Of a stretch of DNA of 64,000 nt, positions 46,949-55,030 are shown one piece after another. The position numbers and the translations under genes were made by a program. The stretch covers positions 930,001 to 994,000 of the forward strand of contig CAWEIK010000001.1 of assembly GCA_963809175.1 (NCBI GenBank), given 5' to 3'. Under the pieces are notes generated by a model. The model had not been told where the DNA came from. It did no database searches and was given only the letters and a program-made list of their open reading frames with translations. The stretch is from JACCTU01 sp963809175 (lineage in GTDB: Bacteria > Actinomycetota > Thermoleophilia > Gaiellales > Gaiellaceae). Numbering within the stretch: the stretch's first letter is position 1; every line of letters starts with the position of its first letter.

Positions 46949-48228
46949 GCAGGCGCTCGAAGCGCTCGGCGTCCTCGAACGGCCCGATCACCGCGAGATT
47001 GAGCGCGTTCCGGCCGATGACGTCCTGAGCGACGCGCTGGAGATCCTCAACGGTGACGGCGTCGAGGCCTTCGAGCACCTCGGTCGGGTCCGTCGCGTGG
47101 CCTTCGAGCACCTCGCGGCGAAGCCCGTACATGATCGTTCCGTGCGGGCTCTCGAGCTGCAGCACGAAGCGGCCCTTCGTGAAGTTGCGCGCCTTCTCGA
47201 GCTCGTCGGCCGGCACCGGCTCCTCGGCGATCCGCAGCAGCTCGCGCACGATCGTCTCGATCGCCTCGTCGATCCTGTTGATGTCGACCCCGGCCTGCGA
47301 GAAGAGCGAGCCCGGCGTCGGTGTAGCTGTTGTTGACGCCGAAGACGTAGTAGGCGAGCCCACGCCGCTCTCGCACCTCGGTGAACAACCGCGACGACAT
47401 CCCGCCTCCGAGCACCGTCGAGAGCAGCTGGAGCGCGTAGCGGTCGGGGTGCACGATCGGGTAGCTGCGCACGCCGAGCGACACGTGCGCCTGGTCGGAC
47501 GCCTTCGTGTGCACGACGACGTGCGGGCCGCCGTTCGTGTCGAGCCGAACCGCATCGGGCCCCGGCATCTCGCCGAGCGGGAACTCCGACACGAGCTCCT
47601 CGAGCGTCGTGAGCAGGCTCTGATCGAACTTCCCACCGACCCCGACGACGAGCCGCGTCGGCTGGTACCAGCGGTCGAGGTACTCCTGGAACGTCTCGCG
47701 GGTGGCGCCGCGAACGGTCTCCTTGCGGCCGATGATGTCCCAGCCGAGCGGCTGGTCGCCGTAGAGGAGCTGCTCGTAGAGGCCGCCGAGGTAGTCGCGC
47801 GGGGTGTCGAAGTACATGTTCATCTCCTCGACGATCACGCCCTTCTCGCGCTCGATCTCCTCCGGCTCGAAGCGCGAGTGGCGGATCATGTCGACGAGCA
47901 CGTCGAACGCGACGGGAGCGTGCTCGGCGGCACAACGGACGTAGTAGCCCGTGTACTCCTTGCCGGTGAACGCGTTGAACTCGCCGCCGATCGAGTCGAT
48001 CTCACCCGAGATGTCCTTCGACGTCGGCCGCCGCTCGGTGCCCTTGAAGAACATGTGCTCGGCGAAGTGCGCGATTCCGTTCGACTCTTTCGTCTCGTAG
48101 CGCGAGCCGGCCGCGAACATCAGGAAGCACGAGGTCGACTGCACGTTCGGCATCGGCGCGGTCAGGATCCGCACGCCGTTTGCCAGGCTCAATCGTTCGA
48201 AGGTCATGCCGCCAGCCGTCGTCGCCAT
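46941..48228 (-). CDS. M16-family zinc peptidase (frameshifted)
   Basis: Processing-peptidase/insulinase homologue, about 430 residues. The inverted zinc motif is HFAEHMFFKGT with the third ligand Glu in EREKGVIVEEMNMY. After a break near 47315 the second domain continues SLFSQAGVDINRIDEAIETIV and the final QRVAQDVIGRNALNLAVIG. Both halves match single-domain M16B bacterial peptidases (about 420 residues). Start could be ATG 48228 or 48207; the first overlaps the thioesterase gene, the second follows directly. Likely degrades peptides in the cytosol. Confidence 0.9.
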
Positions 48229-48602
48229 TCGTCCGGGATCTCCTTGCTCGAATTGCTCTTGTAGTCGTAGGCGACGAGCACGGTCGTCGCGTTCGCGACG
48301 ATCTCCTCGCCGCGTCGCAGCTCGTACGCGAGGTCGAAGCTCTTCGTCCCGAGCCTCGCCGTGCGCACACCGACCTCGATCTCGTCGCCGAAGCCCAACG
48401 GGGCGCGGAAGTCGAGCTCGACCCGGGCCAGGATCATCGCCATCTCGGTCGTGTCGGGCTTGTCGAACGTGCCGAGCCGCCGCAGGAACTCGATTCGCGC
48501 GTTCTCGATCCACGTCAGGTACACGGCGTTGTTCACGTGGCCCATCGGGTCGAGATCGCTGAACCGCGCGACCTCGCGGTGCACGAACGGAAAGTCGGCC
48601 AC
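48204..48602 (-). CDS. Acyl-CoA thioesterase, hotdog fold (YbgC-like)
   Basis: A 132-residue hotdog-fold protein. The motif FSDLDPMGHVNNAVYLTWIENAR contains the catalytic Asp and the typical helix of 4-hydroxybenzoyl-CoA thioesterase-type enzymes. GTG start at 48602. It hydrolyses acyl-CoA esters; the acyl group is not evident. Upstream partner of the M16 gene in a two-gene unit, divergent from the SIS protein. Confidence 0.88.
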   Translation of the reverse strand: MADFPFVHREVARFSDLDPMGHVNNAVYLTWIENARIEFLRRLGTFDKPDTTEMAMILARVELDFRAPLGFGDEIEVGVRTARLGTKSFDLAYELRRGEEIVANATTVLVAYDYKSNSSKEIPDEWRRRLAA

Positions 48603-48626
48603 GCGAAGGATGGTATAGACGCATGT

Positions 48627-49487
48627 ATGACCGGCGACCTGACCCGCGCGGCGATCCGGGCACAGCCCGACTGGCTGCGGCAGGTGCCGACCGACCGGCG
48701 TCTGCCTGAGGGCGCGCGTGTCGTCTACACGGGTTGCGGCACGTCGTTCCACGCGGCGCAGACCGGCGGCGAGGCGGTTCAGGCGCTCGAGGCGGTGCTC
48801 CGGCCCCCCGACGCCGACCTGCTCGTCGTGGTCAGCCACGAGGGCGACACGCCGGTCTCGCTCGAGGCCGCGCGCGCGTTCCGCGGTCCGAAGTGGCTCG
48901 TCACGGGCAAGCCGGACAGCCCGCTCGGGGAGCTCTGCGACGAGGTCGTCGTGGCGACGCCCGAGATCGAGCAGAGCTGGTGTCACACCGCGAGCTACAC
49001 GTGCGCGGTCGCGACGCTCGCTGCGCTTCGCGGCGAGGACGTGTCGTGGCTCCCGGACGCGGTCGAGGCAGTGCTGGACGAGCGCGAGCCGGTGTCGGGG
49101 CACGAGCGCTGGCTGGTCGCGGGTGCCGGCCGCGACTGGCCGACCGCGCAGGAGGCCGAGCTCAAGCTCCGCGAGGGCGCGTACGTGGCGGCCGAGTCCC
49201 ACCACATCGAGCAGCTGCTGCACGGCTACCTCGCGGCCGTCGACGAGGGCGTCCGCTGCTTCGTCCTCGAGGGTGAGGGCCGCGCCGCGGAGCGCGCGCA
49301 CGGAGCGGTCGAAGCGCTTCGTGCGCTCGGCTGCGAGACGACGCTCGTCCCGACCCGCCACCCGGTCGTCGACGTCGTGCGGTTCCAGCTCCTCACGCTC
49401 GACCTCGCCGAGGCTCGGAACGTCGAGCCCGACCGGATCAGGCGCGACGACGAGCGCTGGGCGCGCGCTGCCGAGGTCTCTCGCTGA
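48627..49487 (+). CDS. SIS-domain phosphosugar-binding protein (GlmS-like)
   Basis: A 286-residue protein with two sugar isomerase domains. Features are VVYTGCGTSFHAAQTGGEAVQ, LLVVVSHEGDTPVSLEAAR, the second-domain AGRDWPTAQEAELKLREGAYVAAESHHIEQLLHG, and the C-terminal VPTRHPVVD. It resembles the isomerase half of glucosamine-6-phosphate synthase without the glutaminase domain, so it probably isomerises or deaminates a phosphosugar. The second-domain AESHHIEQLLHG block corresponds to the catalytic Glu region of GlmS. Confidence 0.87.
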   Translation: MTGDLTRAAIRAQPDWLRQVPTDRRLPEGARVVYTGCGTSFHAAQTGGEAVQALEAVLRPPDADLLVVVSHEGDTPVSLEAARAFRGPKWLVTGKPDSPLGELCDEVVVATPEIEQSWCHTASYTCAVATLAALRGEDVSWLPDAVEAVLDEREPVSGHERWLVAGAGRDWPTAQEAELKLREGAYVAAESHHIEQLLHGYLAAVDEGVRCFVLEGEGRAAERAHGAVEALRALGCETTLVPTRHPVVDVVRFQLLTLDLAEARNVEPDRIRRDDERWARAAEVSR

Positions 49488-49502
49488 GCCGGTAGACGAT
49501 GC

Positions 49503-50465
49503 TCAGCCGTCCGCGAGGAGCTCACGCTCGCGCTCGGGCGTCAGGCCGACGCCTTCGGCACGAGGGATCTCGCGCGCGGCGTCCCACGCGAGGGTGTCGG
49601 CGATCGTCTCGGCGAGCGGCCTGAAGCGAAGCCCGGCGCGCTTTGCCTTCGACACGTCGGTGCGGTGCGTCGCGGAGTACTCCGGCGTGACGATCCACAG
49701 CGGCAGCTCCAGCCACTCGCCGACGCCGGCGGCCACGAGGCGATCCGCCGGCACCCAGACGATCTCCGCATCGCCGGAGACGCTCCGGCACGCGTCGAGC
49801 AGCTGTTCGAAGGTGATCGTGTCGCCGGTCGCGTTGTAGACGCCGTCGAGCTGCTGCTCCGTCGCCGCCACGATCCAGTCGGCGAGATCACGCACGTCGA
49901 TGAACTGCACCGGCTGCCCGGGAGGAGCCGGCGCGAGCACGCTGCCGCCGTCGGCCACCCGCCGTGGCCAGTACGTGAAGCGGTCGGTCGGGTCGTGCGG
50001 CCCGACGATCAATCCTGGGCGGATGACGAGCGCCCGCTCGCCGAACGCGTCGACGACGATTCGCTCGCACGCAGCCTTCAGCGCGCCGTAGTGCTCGACG
50101 TCCTCGGCGTCGCGGTCGTCGAGCTCCGCGACGGGCGCGCCTTCGACCGGCGGGGTGCTCTGGTCGGCGTAGGCCGAGATGCTCGAGATGTAGACGTAGC
50201 GGCCGACGCGGCCGTCGAGCGCCTCGACCGACCGCCGCACCACGCGAGGGAGGAACGTTGCGACGTCGAGCACCGCGTCCCACTCGCGACCGTCGAGCGG
50301 CGAGAGGTCGAGCGTGCGGTCGCCTCTGATCTGCTCGACGTCCGGGAAGAGGCCGGCGTTCGTCTGCCCGCGGTTGAACAGGGTGAGCTCGTGCCCACGC
50401 GCGAGCGCGGAGTCGACGAGCGCGCGGCCGAGGAAGCGGGTGCCGCCGAGGACGAGGACGCGCAT
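49503..50465 (-). CDS. NAD-dependent epimerase/dehydratase (SDR-e)
   Basis: Extended short-chain dehydrogenase of 320 residues. Rossmann motif LVLGGTRFLGRALVDSALARG, YISSISAYADQS (catalytic Ser), Tyr/Lys in EHYGALKAACER, and QFIDVRDLADWIV. The C-terminal part resembles sugar-nucleotide or isoflavone-reductase-like SDRs; the exact substrate is open. The ATG at 50465 is preferred to the one at 50480 because AGGATG lies just upstream. Confidence 0.86.
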   Translation of the reverse strand: MRVLVLGGTRFLGRALVDSALARGHELTLFNRGQTNAGLFPDVEQIRGDRTLDLSPLDGREWDAVLDVATFLPRVVRRSVEALDGRVGRYVYISSISAYADQSTPPVEGAPVAELDDRDAEDVEHYGALKAACERIVVDAFGERALVIRPGLIVGPHDPTDRFTYWPRRVADGGSVLAPAPPGQPVQFIDVRDLADWIVAATEQQLDGVYNATGDTITFEQLLDACRSVSGDAEIVWVPADRLVAAGVGEWLELPLWIVTPEYSATHRTDVSKAKRAGLRFRPLAETIADTLAWDAAREIPRAEGVGLTPERERELLADG

Positions 50466-50546
50466 GCATTCATCCTGCATGAAGGCGAGGTAAGCATTCG
50501 ATGGTCGGGGGTTTCGGCCCGCGCGCGGTCCACCTACGGTCGGTCA

Positions 50547-51419
50547 ATGGCCGAGAAGTTCCTCGTGATCCTGTGGGCCTTCGCCACCGCGTGGCTGGTG
50601 GCGCGCGTCAGCTTGCTCGTCGCGCGGCGCGTCCTGCTCTGGAACGACGAGCGGCACTGGGAGGGCGGCGCCGATCTCGCCGACCAGATGGCGAACATCA
50701 AGCGACGCGAGACCCTGGTCTCGGTGATCAGGGGGGCCGTCGCCTACCTTGCTTTCGCGGCGGCCGCCGTGGTGACCGTGGCGCAGCTCTCGGGCGGTGT
50801 CGACCGCCTCGCCGCGATCGCCGGCGCCTCGTTCCTGCTGATCCTCGTCGGGTTCTCGATCCAGCGGCTGCTCACGGACATCATCGCCGGGCTGACCATG
50901 TTCGTCGAGCGCTGGTACTCCGTCGGCGACTCGATCGCGATTCCCGGGCTCGAGCTGCAGGGCGTCGTCGAGGATCTCTCCCTGCGGCGAACGAAGCTCC
51001 GCGCCCTGACCGGTGAGGTGATCCACGTGCACAACTCGCAGATCCAGGCAGTGCGGGTGCTGCCGAGCGGAGTGCGCGAGCTGACGATGCACGTGTTCGT
51101 CACGGAGCCCGAGGTCGCCGAGCAGCTCGTCCACCGCGTAGCCCGCCTGATGCCGGAAGGTCCCATGACGTTCGTCAAGCGGCCGTGGGTCTCGGGCTCG
51201 GAGGAGCTCGGCGACGGCATGCACCGGCTCGACCTGCGCGCGACGGTCGCGCGCGGCAGCGAGTGGCTTGCCGAAGGACACTTCGCGAACGTGCTCAAGG
51301 AGCGTGCTCCCGACGGCGTGATCATGCACGGCCCCGTGTCGTTCGCAGGCGACGAGCGTGCGACCCGCACGTTCGCGCGCACGACCGCCGGCACGCGCTG
51401 GCAGCGCTCGGCTGCCTAG
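50547..51419 (+). CDS. Mechanosensitive channel-like (MscS) membrane protein
   Basis: A 290-residue membrane protein. Two N-terminal hydrophobic segments (VILWAFATAWLVARVSLLV; VAYLAFAAAAVVTVAQL) and a pore-helix-like third segment (RLAAIAGASFLLILVGFSIQRLLTDIIAGLTMFVERWYSVGD) precede the cytoplasmic beta domain (GVVEDLSLRRTKLRALTGEVIHVHNSQI), the latter being a characteristic MscS block. It would open under membrane tension. It is divergent from the SDR gene and tail to tail with the aminotransferase. Confidence 0.88.
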   Translation: MAEKFLVILWAFATAWLVARVSLLVARRVLLWNDERHWEGGADLADQMANIKRRETLVSVIRGAVAYLAFAAAAVVTVAQLSGGVDRLAAIAGASFLLILVGFSIQRLLTDIIAGLTMFVERWYSVGDSIAIPGLELQGVVEDLSLRRTKLRALTGEVIHVHNSQIQAVRVLPSGVRELTMHVFVTEPEVAEQLVHRVARLMPEGPMTFVKRPWVSGSEELGDGMHRLDLRATVARGSEWLAEGHFANVLKERAPDGVIMHGPVSFAGDERATRTFARTTAGTRWQRSAA

Positions 51420-52576
51420 ATCGTACGAAGCGCTTCGAGCACCCGGTCGACCTCGCCCACGGTGTTGTAGTGGACGATCCCGATGCGCACGGCCCCGCCG
51501 GGTAGCCCCAGTCGTTCCATCACCTCGACCGCGTAGTAGTCGCCCGCCCAGACGGCGATCTTCCGCTCCGCGAGTCTCGAGGCCACCGCGTCGGGAGTCA
51601 GCGTGGCGTGGGTGACCGCGAACGTCGGGACGCGTCCATCCATGGTCGCGAGGCCGTGCAGGCGCCAAGCGTCGGGCAGGCCGGTGAGGAACTGCTCGCC
51701 GAGCGAATGCTCGTGCGCGCGGATCGCGTCCCAGCCGACCTCGACGACGTAGTCGACCGCCGCGACGAAACCCGCGAGCAGCTCGTGCGCGAGCGTGCCG
51801 GTCTCGAAGCGGCTCCCGAGCGGCTCGTCGGCGGCCGGGCGCACCTTGTACGGGCGCCAGCGCTCGAAGACCTCGGCGCGGCCGAACGCGACGCCGAGGT
51901 GCGGACCGAAGAACTTGTACGGCGAGCAGATCAGGACGTCGACGCCGAGCGCCGCGACGTCGATCGGCGCGTGCGGGGCGAAGTGCACGGCGTCCGCCCA
52001 GGCGAGGGCTCCCACCTCGTGTGCGAGCTCCGCAACCCGTCGGGCATCGACGAGCGTGCCGACGGCGTTCGAGGCGAGCGGGAACGCGACGACCCTCGTC
52101 CGCTCCGTGAGCTTCGACCTGAGGTCGTCGAGGTCGAGCGTCGTGTCGTCGCGCAGCTCGACCAGCTGAACCGTGAGGCCGAGGTCGCGTGCGAGCTCGA
52201 GCCACGGAGCGACGTTGGCGTCGTGGTCGAGCCTCGTCGCGAGGATCTCGTCGCCCGGTTGCAGCTCGCGCCCGATCGTGCGCGAGAGGGCGAAGTTGAG
52301 CGTCGTCATGTTCTGGCCGAACACGACCTCCTCGGCGGCACAGCCGAGGAACCCCGACGCCGCGAGGCGGGCCTCGGCGACGAGCGCGTCGCTGCGGACG
52401 CTCGCCTCGAAGGGCCCGCCGAGGTTCGCGTTCGACTCGCGGAGGTACGCCGAGATCGCGTCGATCACCGAGTCCGGCGCCTGCGTGCCCCCGGGGCCGT
52501 CGAACCGCGCCCAGCCGCCGTCCAGAGCCGAGAAGCGCGCCCGGACGGCGTCGACGTCGAGGGCGAGCGCGGCCAC
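51416..52576 (-). CDS. Class V aminotransferase, cysteine-desulfurase-like
   Basis: PLP enzyme of 386 residues. Family marks: EEVVFGQNMTTLNFALSR, TRLDHDANVAPW, the cofactor-binding region WADAVHFAPHAPID, and the PLP lysine in ICSPYKFFGPHLG. C-terminal RIGIVHYNTVGEVDRVLEALR is typical of the SufS/CsdA-like and isopenicillin-epimerase-like branches. No catalytic Cys loop is obvious, so desulfurase activity is uncertain. GTG 52576. Confidence 0.85.
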   Translation of the reverse strand: MAALALDVDAVRARFSALDGGWARFDGPGGTQAPDSVIDAISAYLRESNANLGGPFEASVRSDALVAEARLAASGFLGCAAEEVVFGQNMTTLNFALSRTIGRELQPGDEILATRLDHDANVAPWLELARDLGLTVQLVELRDDTTLDLDDLRSKLTERTRVVAFPLASNAVGTLVDARRVAELAHEVGALAWADAVHFAPHAPIDVAALGVDVLICSPYKFFGPHLGVAFGRAEVFERWRPYKVRPAADEPLGSRFETGTLAHELLAGFVAAVDYVVEVGWDAIRAHEHSLGEQFLTGLPDAWRLHGLATMDGRVPTFAVTHATLTPDAVASRLAERKIAVWAGDYYAVEVMERLGLPGGAVRIGIVHYNTVGEVDRVLEALRTI

Positions 52577-52601
52577 GAAAACGAGGCTATCGTGAGTCGT
52601 G

Positions 52602-52895
52602 ATGGCCACGTTGACGCCCCCGCGGGAGCGCGAGCGGACACGGGGTCCCGGAGGCGGGACCGGCGACGCGAGTCGCGTGATCGTGCTCAACGACGACCAC
52701 AACACGTTCGACGGCGTCGCCTTCGCACTCGCCGCAGTGCTGCCGGGCGTCGACTTCGAGCGCGGCCTGTCGTTCGCGAACAGGATCCACAACAGCGGCC
52801 AGGCGCTCGTCTGGAGCGGGCACCTCGAGCAGGCCGAGCTCTACTGGGAGCAGCTAAGCGGTCACGGCCTCACGATGGCGCCACTCGAGCGCTGA
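52602..52895 (+). CDS. clpS: ClpS-like Clp protease adaptor
   Basis: A 97-residue adaptor. After a basic disordered N-terminus (residues 1-25), the core starts VIVLNDDHNTFDGVAFAL, matching the ClpS NDD...T N-degron-binding motif, and continues IHNSGQALVWSGHLEQAELYWEQL, with the H-x-x-G-x-A pattern where the Clp-binding region lies. ClpS delivers N-end-rule substrates to ClpA/ClpC. No clp ATPase or aat gene is in the window. It overlaps the convergent OsmC gene by 26 nt. Confidence 0.82.
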   Translation: MATLTPPRERERTRGPGGGTGDASRVIVLNDDHNTFDGVAFALAAVLPGVDFERGLSFANRIHNSGQALVWSGHLEQAELYWEQLSGHGLTMAPLER

Positions 52896-53301
52896 CCGCC
52901 CGACCGTTCACGTTCCAGCGGTACTCCGGCTCGACCGTCAGTGAGGCGCCGACGAAGCAGTCGCGCTCGGCCTTGAACAGAAGCTCCGCTGCCCCGTCGT
53001 CACCAGGGTCCGGCTCGAGCACGACCTCGTAGGTGACGGCGATCTCGACCGTGGCGTAGCGGTCGTCGGCCTCCCGCTTCGTGACGAGCGCGTGCCCTTC
53101 GCCGCGTCCGGACACCTCGAGCCCCACGCGCTCGGCGTGGTAGCTCAGGCTCTCGAGCGTGCAGGTGAGCAGCGCGGCGACGAGGAAGTGGTCCGGCTTC
53201 CAGGCCTCCGGCGGGTCGATCGCGCCCTCGCCGTCGGCGAGCAGGACGCCGCCGTCCTCGAGGCGGACGTCGTAGGTGAACTCCTTCGCCTTCATTGCCA
53301 T
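52870..53301 (-). CDS. OsmC-family peroxiredoxin-like protein
   Basis: A 143-residue OsmC/Ohr fold protein. The first catalytic Cys is in ALLTCTLESLSYHAER and the second in FKAERDCFVGASL, matching the two-cysteine peroxide-reducing pattern of the family. N-terminal strands FTYDVRLEDGGVLLADGEG are typical. It reduces organic hydroperoxides using small thiols. Divergent from the saccharopine-dehydrogenase-like gene. Confidence 0.88.
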   Translation of the reverse strand: MAMKAKEFTYDVRLEDGGVLLADGEGAIDPPEAWKPDHFLVAALLTCTLESLSYHAERVGLEVSGRGEGHALVTKREADDRYATVEIAVTYEVVLEPDPGDDGAAELLFKAERDCFVGASLTVEPEYRWNVNGRAVSARVAPS

Positions 53302-53318
53302 CGTCGTATCCTCGAAGC

Positions 53319-54365
53319 ATGAGCGCTGAACGCCCGCTCGTGGTGCTGGGAGCCACGGGGTTCACCGGCCGCCTCGTCGTCGAGCAGGCCCGTGAGCTCG
53401 CGCTGCCGCTGCGGCTCGTCGGTCGGCGGCGGGATGCGCTCGAGCAACTGGCTCGCGAAGGAGACGAGATCCGCGTCGCGGACGCGCGCCACGAGGCCGA
53501 GTTGATCGAGGCGTTCGAAGGGGCGTTCGCGGTCGCGTCGACCGCCGGGCCGTTCCTCCAGGTCGGCACGAAGCCCGTCGGTGCTGCGATCGCGGTCGGC
53601 GCCCACTACCTCGACGTGAGCGGGGAGCAGGCCTTCGCGCGGGTGGTGTACGAAGGCTTCGGCGAGTCCGCGGAGGAGCGCGACCTCGTGCTGCTGACCT
53701 CCTTTGGGTTCGACTACGTCCCCGGCGACTTCGCAGCGCGACTCGCGGCGGAGGGGCTCGAGGAGCCGCTCGACGAGGTCGTCGTCGCGTATGCGACGGA
53801 GGGCCAAGGCACCTCCGCCGGGACGCGCACGACGCTCGGCCACGTGCTGGGCCAGCCTCAGGTCGCCTGGGAGGGCCGCGTCGTCCCGTCGCGGTTCGGG
53901 AAGACGACGCGCAGCGTGCGCTTTCCATCGGGCGAGCGCTCCGTGGTCGAGTGGGCCGGCACCGAGCCGCTCACCGTCCCGCGGCACACTCGCGTGCAGA
54001 GCGTCCGCTCCTACTTCGCGGCGCCTCGTGCCGCCGCGCTCGCCGGCCTTGTCGCGCCGCTGGTGGCGCCGCTCGTGCGTCAGAGCGGTCGATTCGGCGG
54101 TGACCCGTCGCCCGCGCGTCGGGCGGGCAACGGCTGGACGGTGGTCGCCGAGGCCCGCCGCGGCGGGGAGGGCTGCCGCGCGACGCTCGTCGGCCGAGAC
54201 ACGTACGGCCTGGCCGCGCTGCTCGTCGCGCACGGCGCGCGTGCGCTCCGAGCCGGAGAAGCGCGAGGGGTGGGCGCGCTCGCGCCCGCGGAGGCCTTCG
54301 ACGTCCATGTGTTCGCGCCGAGACTGGCGCCGCTGCTCGAAGTGACAGCTTTGGACAGGTTTTGA
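53319..54365 (+). CDS. Saccharopine dehydrogenase-like / trans-acting enoyl reductase-type protein
   Basis: A 348-residue Rossmann-fold protein (VVLGATGFTGRLVVEQARELALPL) with LDVSGEQAF and FGFDYVPGDFAARLAAEGL, the conserved blocks of the saccharopine dehydrogenase-like family that includes mycobacterial trans-acting enoyl reductases. The middle (VPSRFGKTTRSVRFPSG) and the C-terminal alpha-beta domain fit. Substrate unknown; lysine metabolism is not implied. ATG 53319, 17 nt from the divergent OsmC start. Confidence 0.86.
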   Translation: MSAERPLVVLGATGFTGRLVVEQARELALPLRLVGRRRDALEQLAREGDEIRVADARHEAELIEAFEGAFAVASTAGPFLQVGTKPVGAAIAVGAHYLDVSGEQAFARVVYEGFGESAEERDLVLLTSFGFDYVPGDFAARLAAEGLEEPLDEVVVAYATEGQGTSAGTRTTLGHVLGQPQVAWEGRVVPSRFGKTTRSVRFPSGERSVVEWAGTEPLTVPRHTRVQSVRSYFAAPRAAALAGLVAPLVAPLVRQSGRFGGDPSPARRAGNGWTVVAEARRGGEGCRATLVGRDTYGLAALLVAHGARALRAGEARGVGALAPAEAFDVHVFAPRLAPLLEVTALDRF

Positions 54366-54396
54366 CGTCCGACCGCCGTTCTAGCGTGCGGTCATC

Positions 54397-54588
54397 ATGC
54401 GACGCCTCAGGCCACTGACGGAGGCCGAGTGCTACGCCCGCTGCTACGGCGGCGGAGGGGACGACGTTCGGGTTCTTCGCCTCGAGCCTCGCCGATCGCG
54501 CGTCGTCGTCCGGCTCTCGGGCGAGGAGCTTCGCCGCCGCTTCGAGGAGCGCCTGGACGCCCGCGAGCCCAGGGTCGAAGCCGCCTAG
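54397..54588 (+). CDS. Small conserved hypothetical protein
   Basis: A 63-residue basic protein (RRLRPLTEAECYARCYGG then VRVLRLEPRRSRVVVRLSGEELRRRFEERLD). Two Cys are close together near residue 13-17, and an amphipathic C-terminal helix follows. The composition (alternating Arg/Glu helix with a YARCYGG turn) looks like the small orphans common in Thermoleophilia, but I cannot name a family. Start ATG is the only good one. It lies between the dehydrogenase and the Ohr fragment on the same strand. Confidence 0.55.
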   Translation: MRRLRPLTEAECYARCYGGGGDDVRVLRLEPRRSRVVVRLSGEELRRRFEERLDAREPRVEAA

Positions 54589-54653
54589 ACCGCCCGCCGT
54601 CGTCCGGTCCGCCGGGGACGAATCGGCACACATCCGGCACGATCGGGGCACCC

Positions 54654-55015
54654 ATGCGGCACAGAAAGGTGCGTACCGTTGGTCCTGGGGCGCTCGATCG
54701 TCCCCCCAAGGAGGCTGCTCAGAGTGCTGCGCAGAGTGGTGCGGAGAGTGGTGCGGAGAGTGCCGCGCCGCCGGGCGCAAGCTCGATCTGCGCGGCACGC
54801 GCCTCACCTCGCACATCGGGATCGGGACGCTCGAGAGCGGCGGCCTCGGCCTCGTCGCCTCGCTCGACCTGGACGCGCCCGAGCTCAGCCGCGCCGACGC
54901 GGCCTTCCTGATGGAACGGGCGCACGAGACCTGTCCTTACTCGCGCGCGACCCGCGGCAACGTCGAGGTCAGGCTCAGCCTCGGCGGCACGGCGATCGAC
55001 CTACTGGCGGCCTGA
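54654..55015 (+). pseudogene. Organic hydroperoxide resistance (Ohr/OsmC) protein, N-terminally truncated or frameshifted
   Basis: The 3' part (frame ending at tga 55013-55015) reads RKLDLRGTRLTSHIGIGTLE, GLGLVASLDLDAPELSRADA, ERAHETCPYSRATRGNVEVRL, the C-terminal half of an Ohr protein with the second redox Cys in TCPYS. The N-terminal half, with the first Cys, is missing. Upstream a different frame from ATG 54654 runs through a 12-bp tandem repeat into the Ohr part. Possibly a degraded gene or a misassembled junction. Confidence 0.5.
54720..54767. repeat. Four tandem copies of a 12-bp unit
   Basis: Units are CAGAGTGCTGCG, CAGAGTGGTGCG, GAGAGTGGTGCG and GAGAGTGCCGCG, differing by one to three bases. 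They sit exactly where the Ohr reading frame loses its normal N-terminal half. In the frame from ATG 54654 they encode (Q/E)S(A/G)A repeats. Could be a slippage product or assembly artefact. Confidence 0.7.
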
Positions 55016-55030
55016 GGTAGCACGGCGCGG

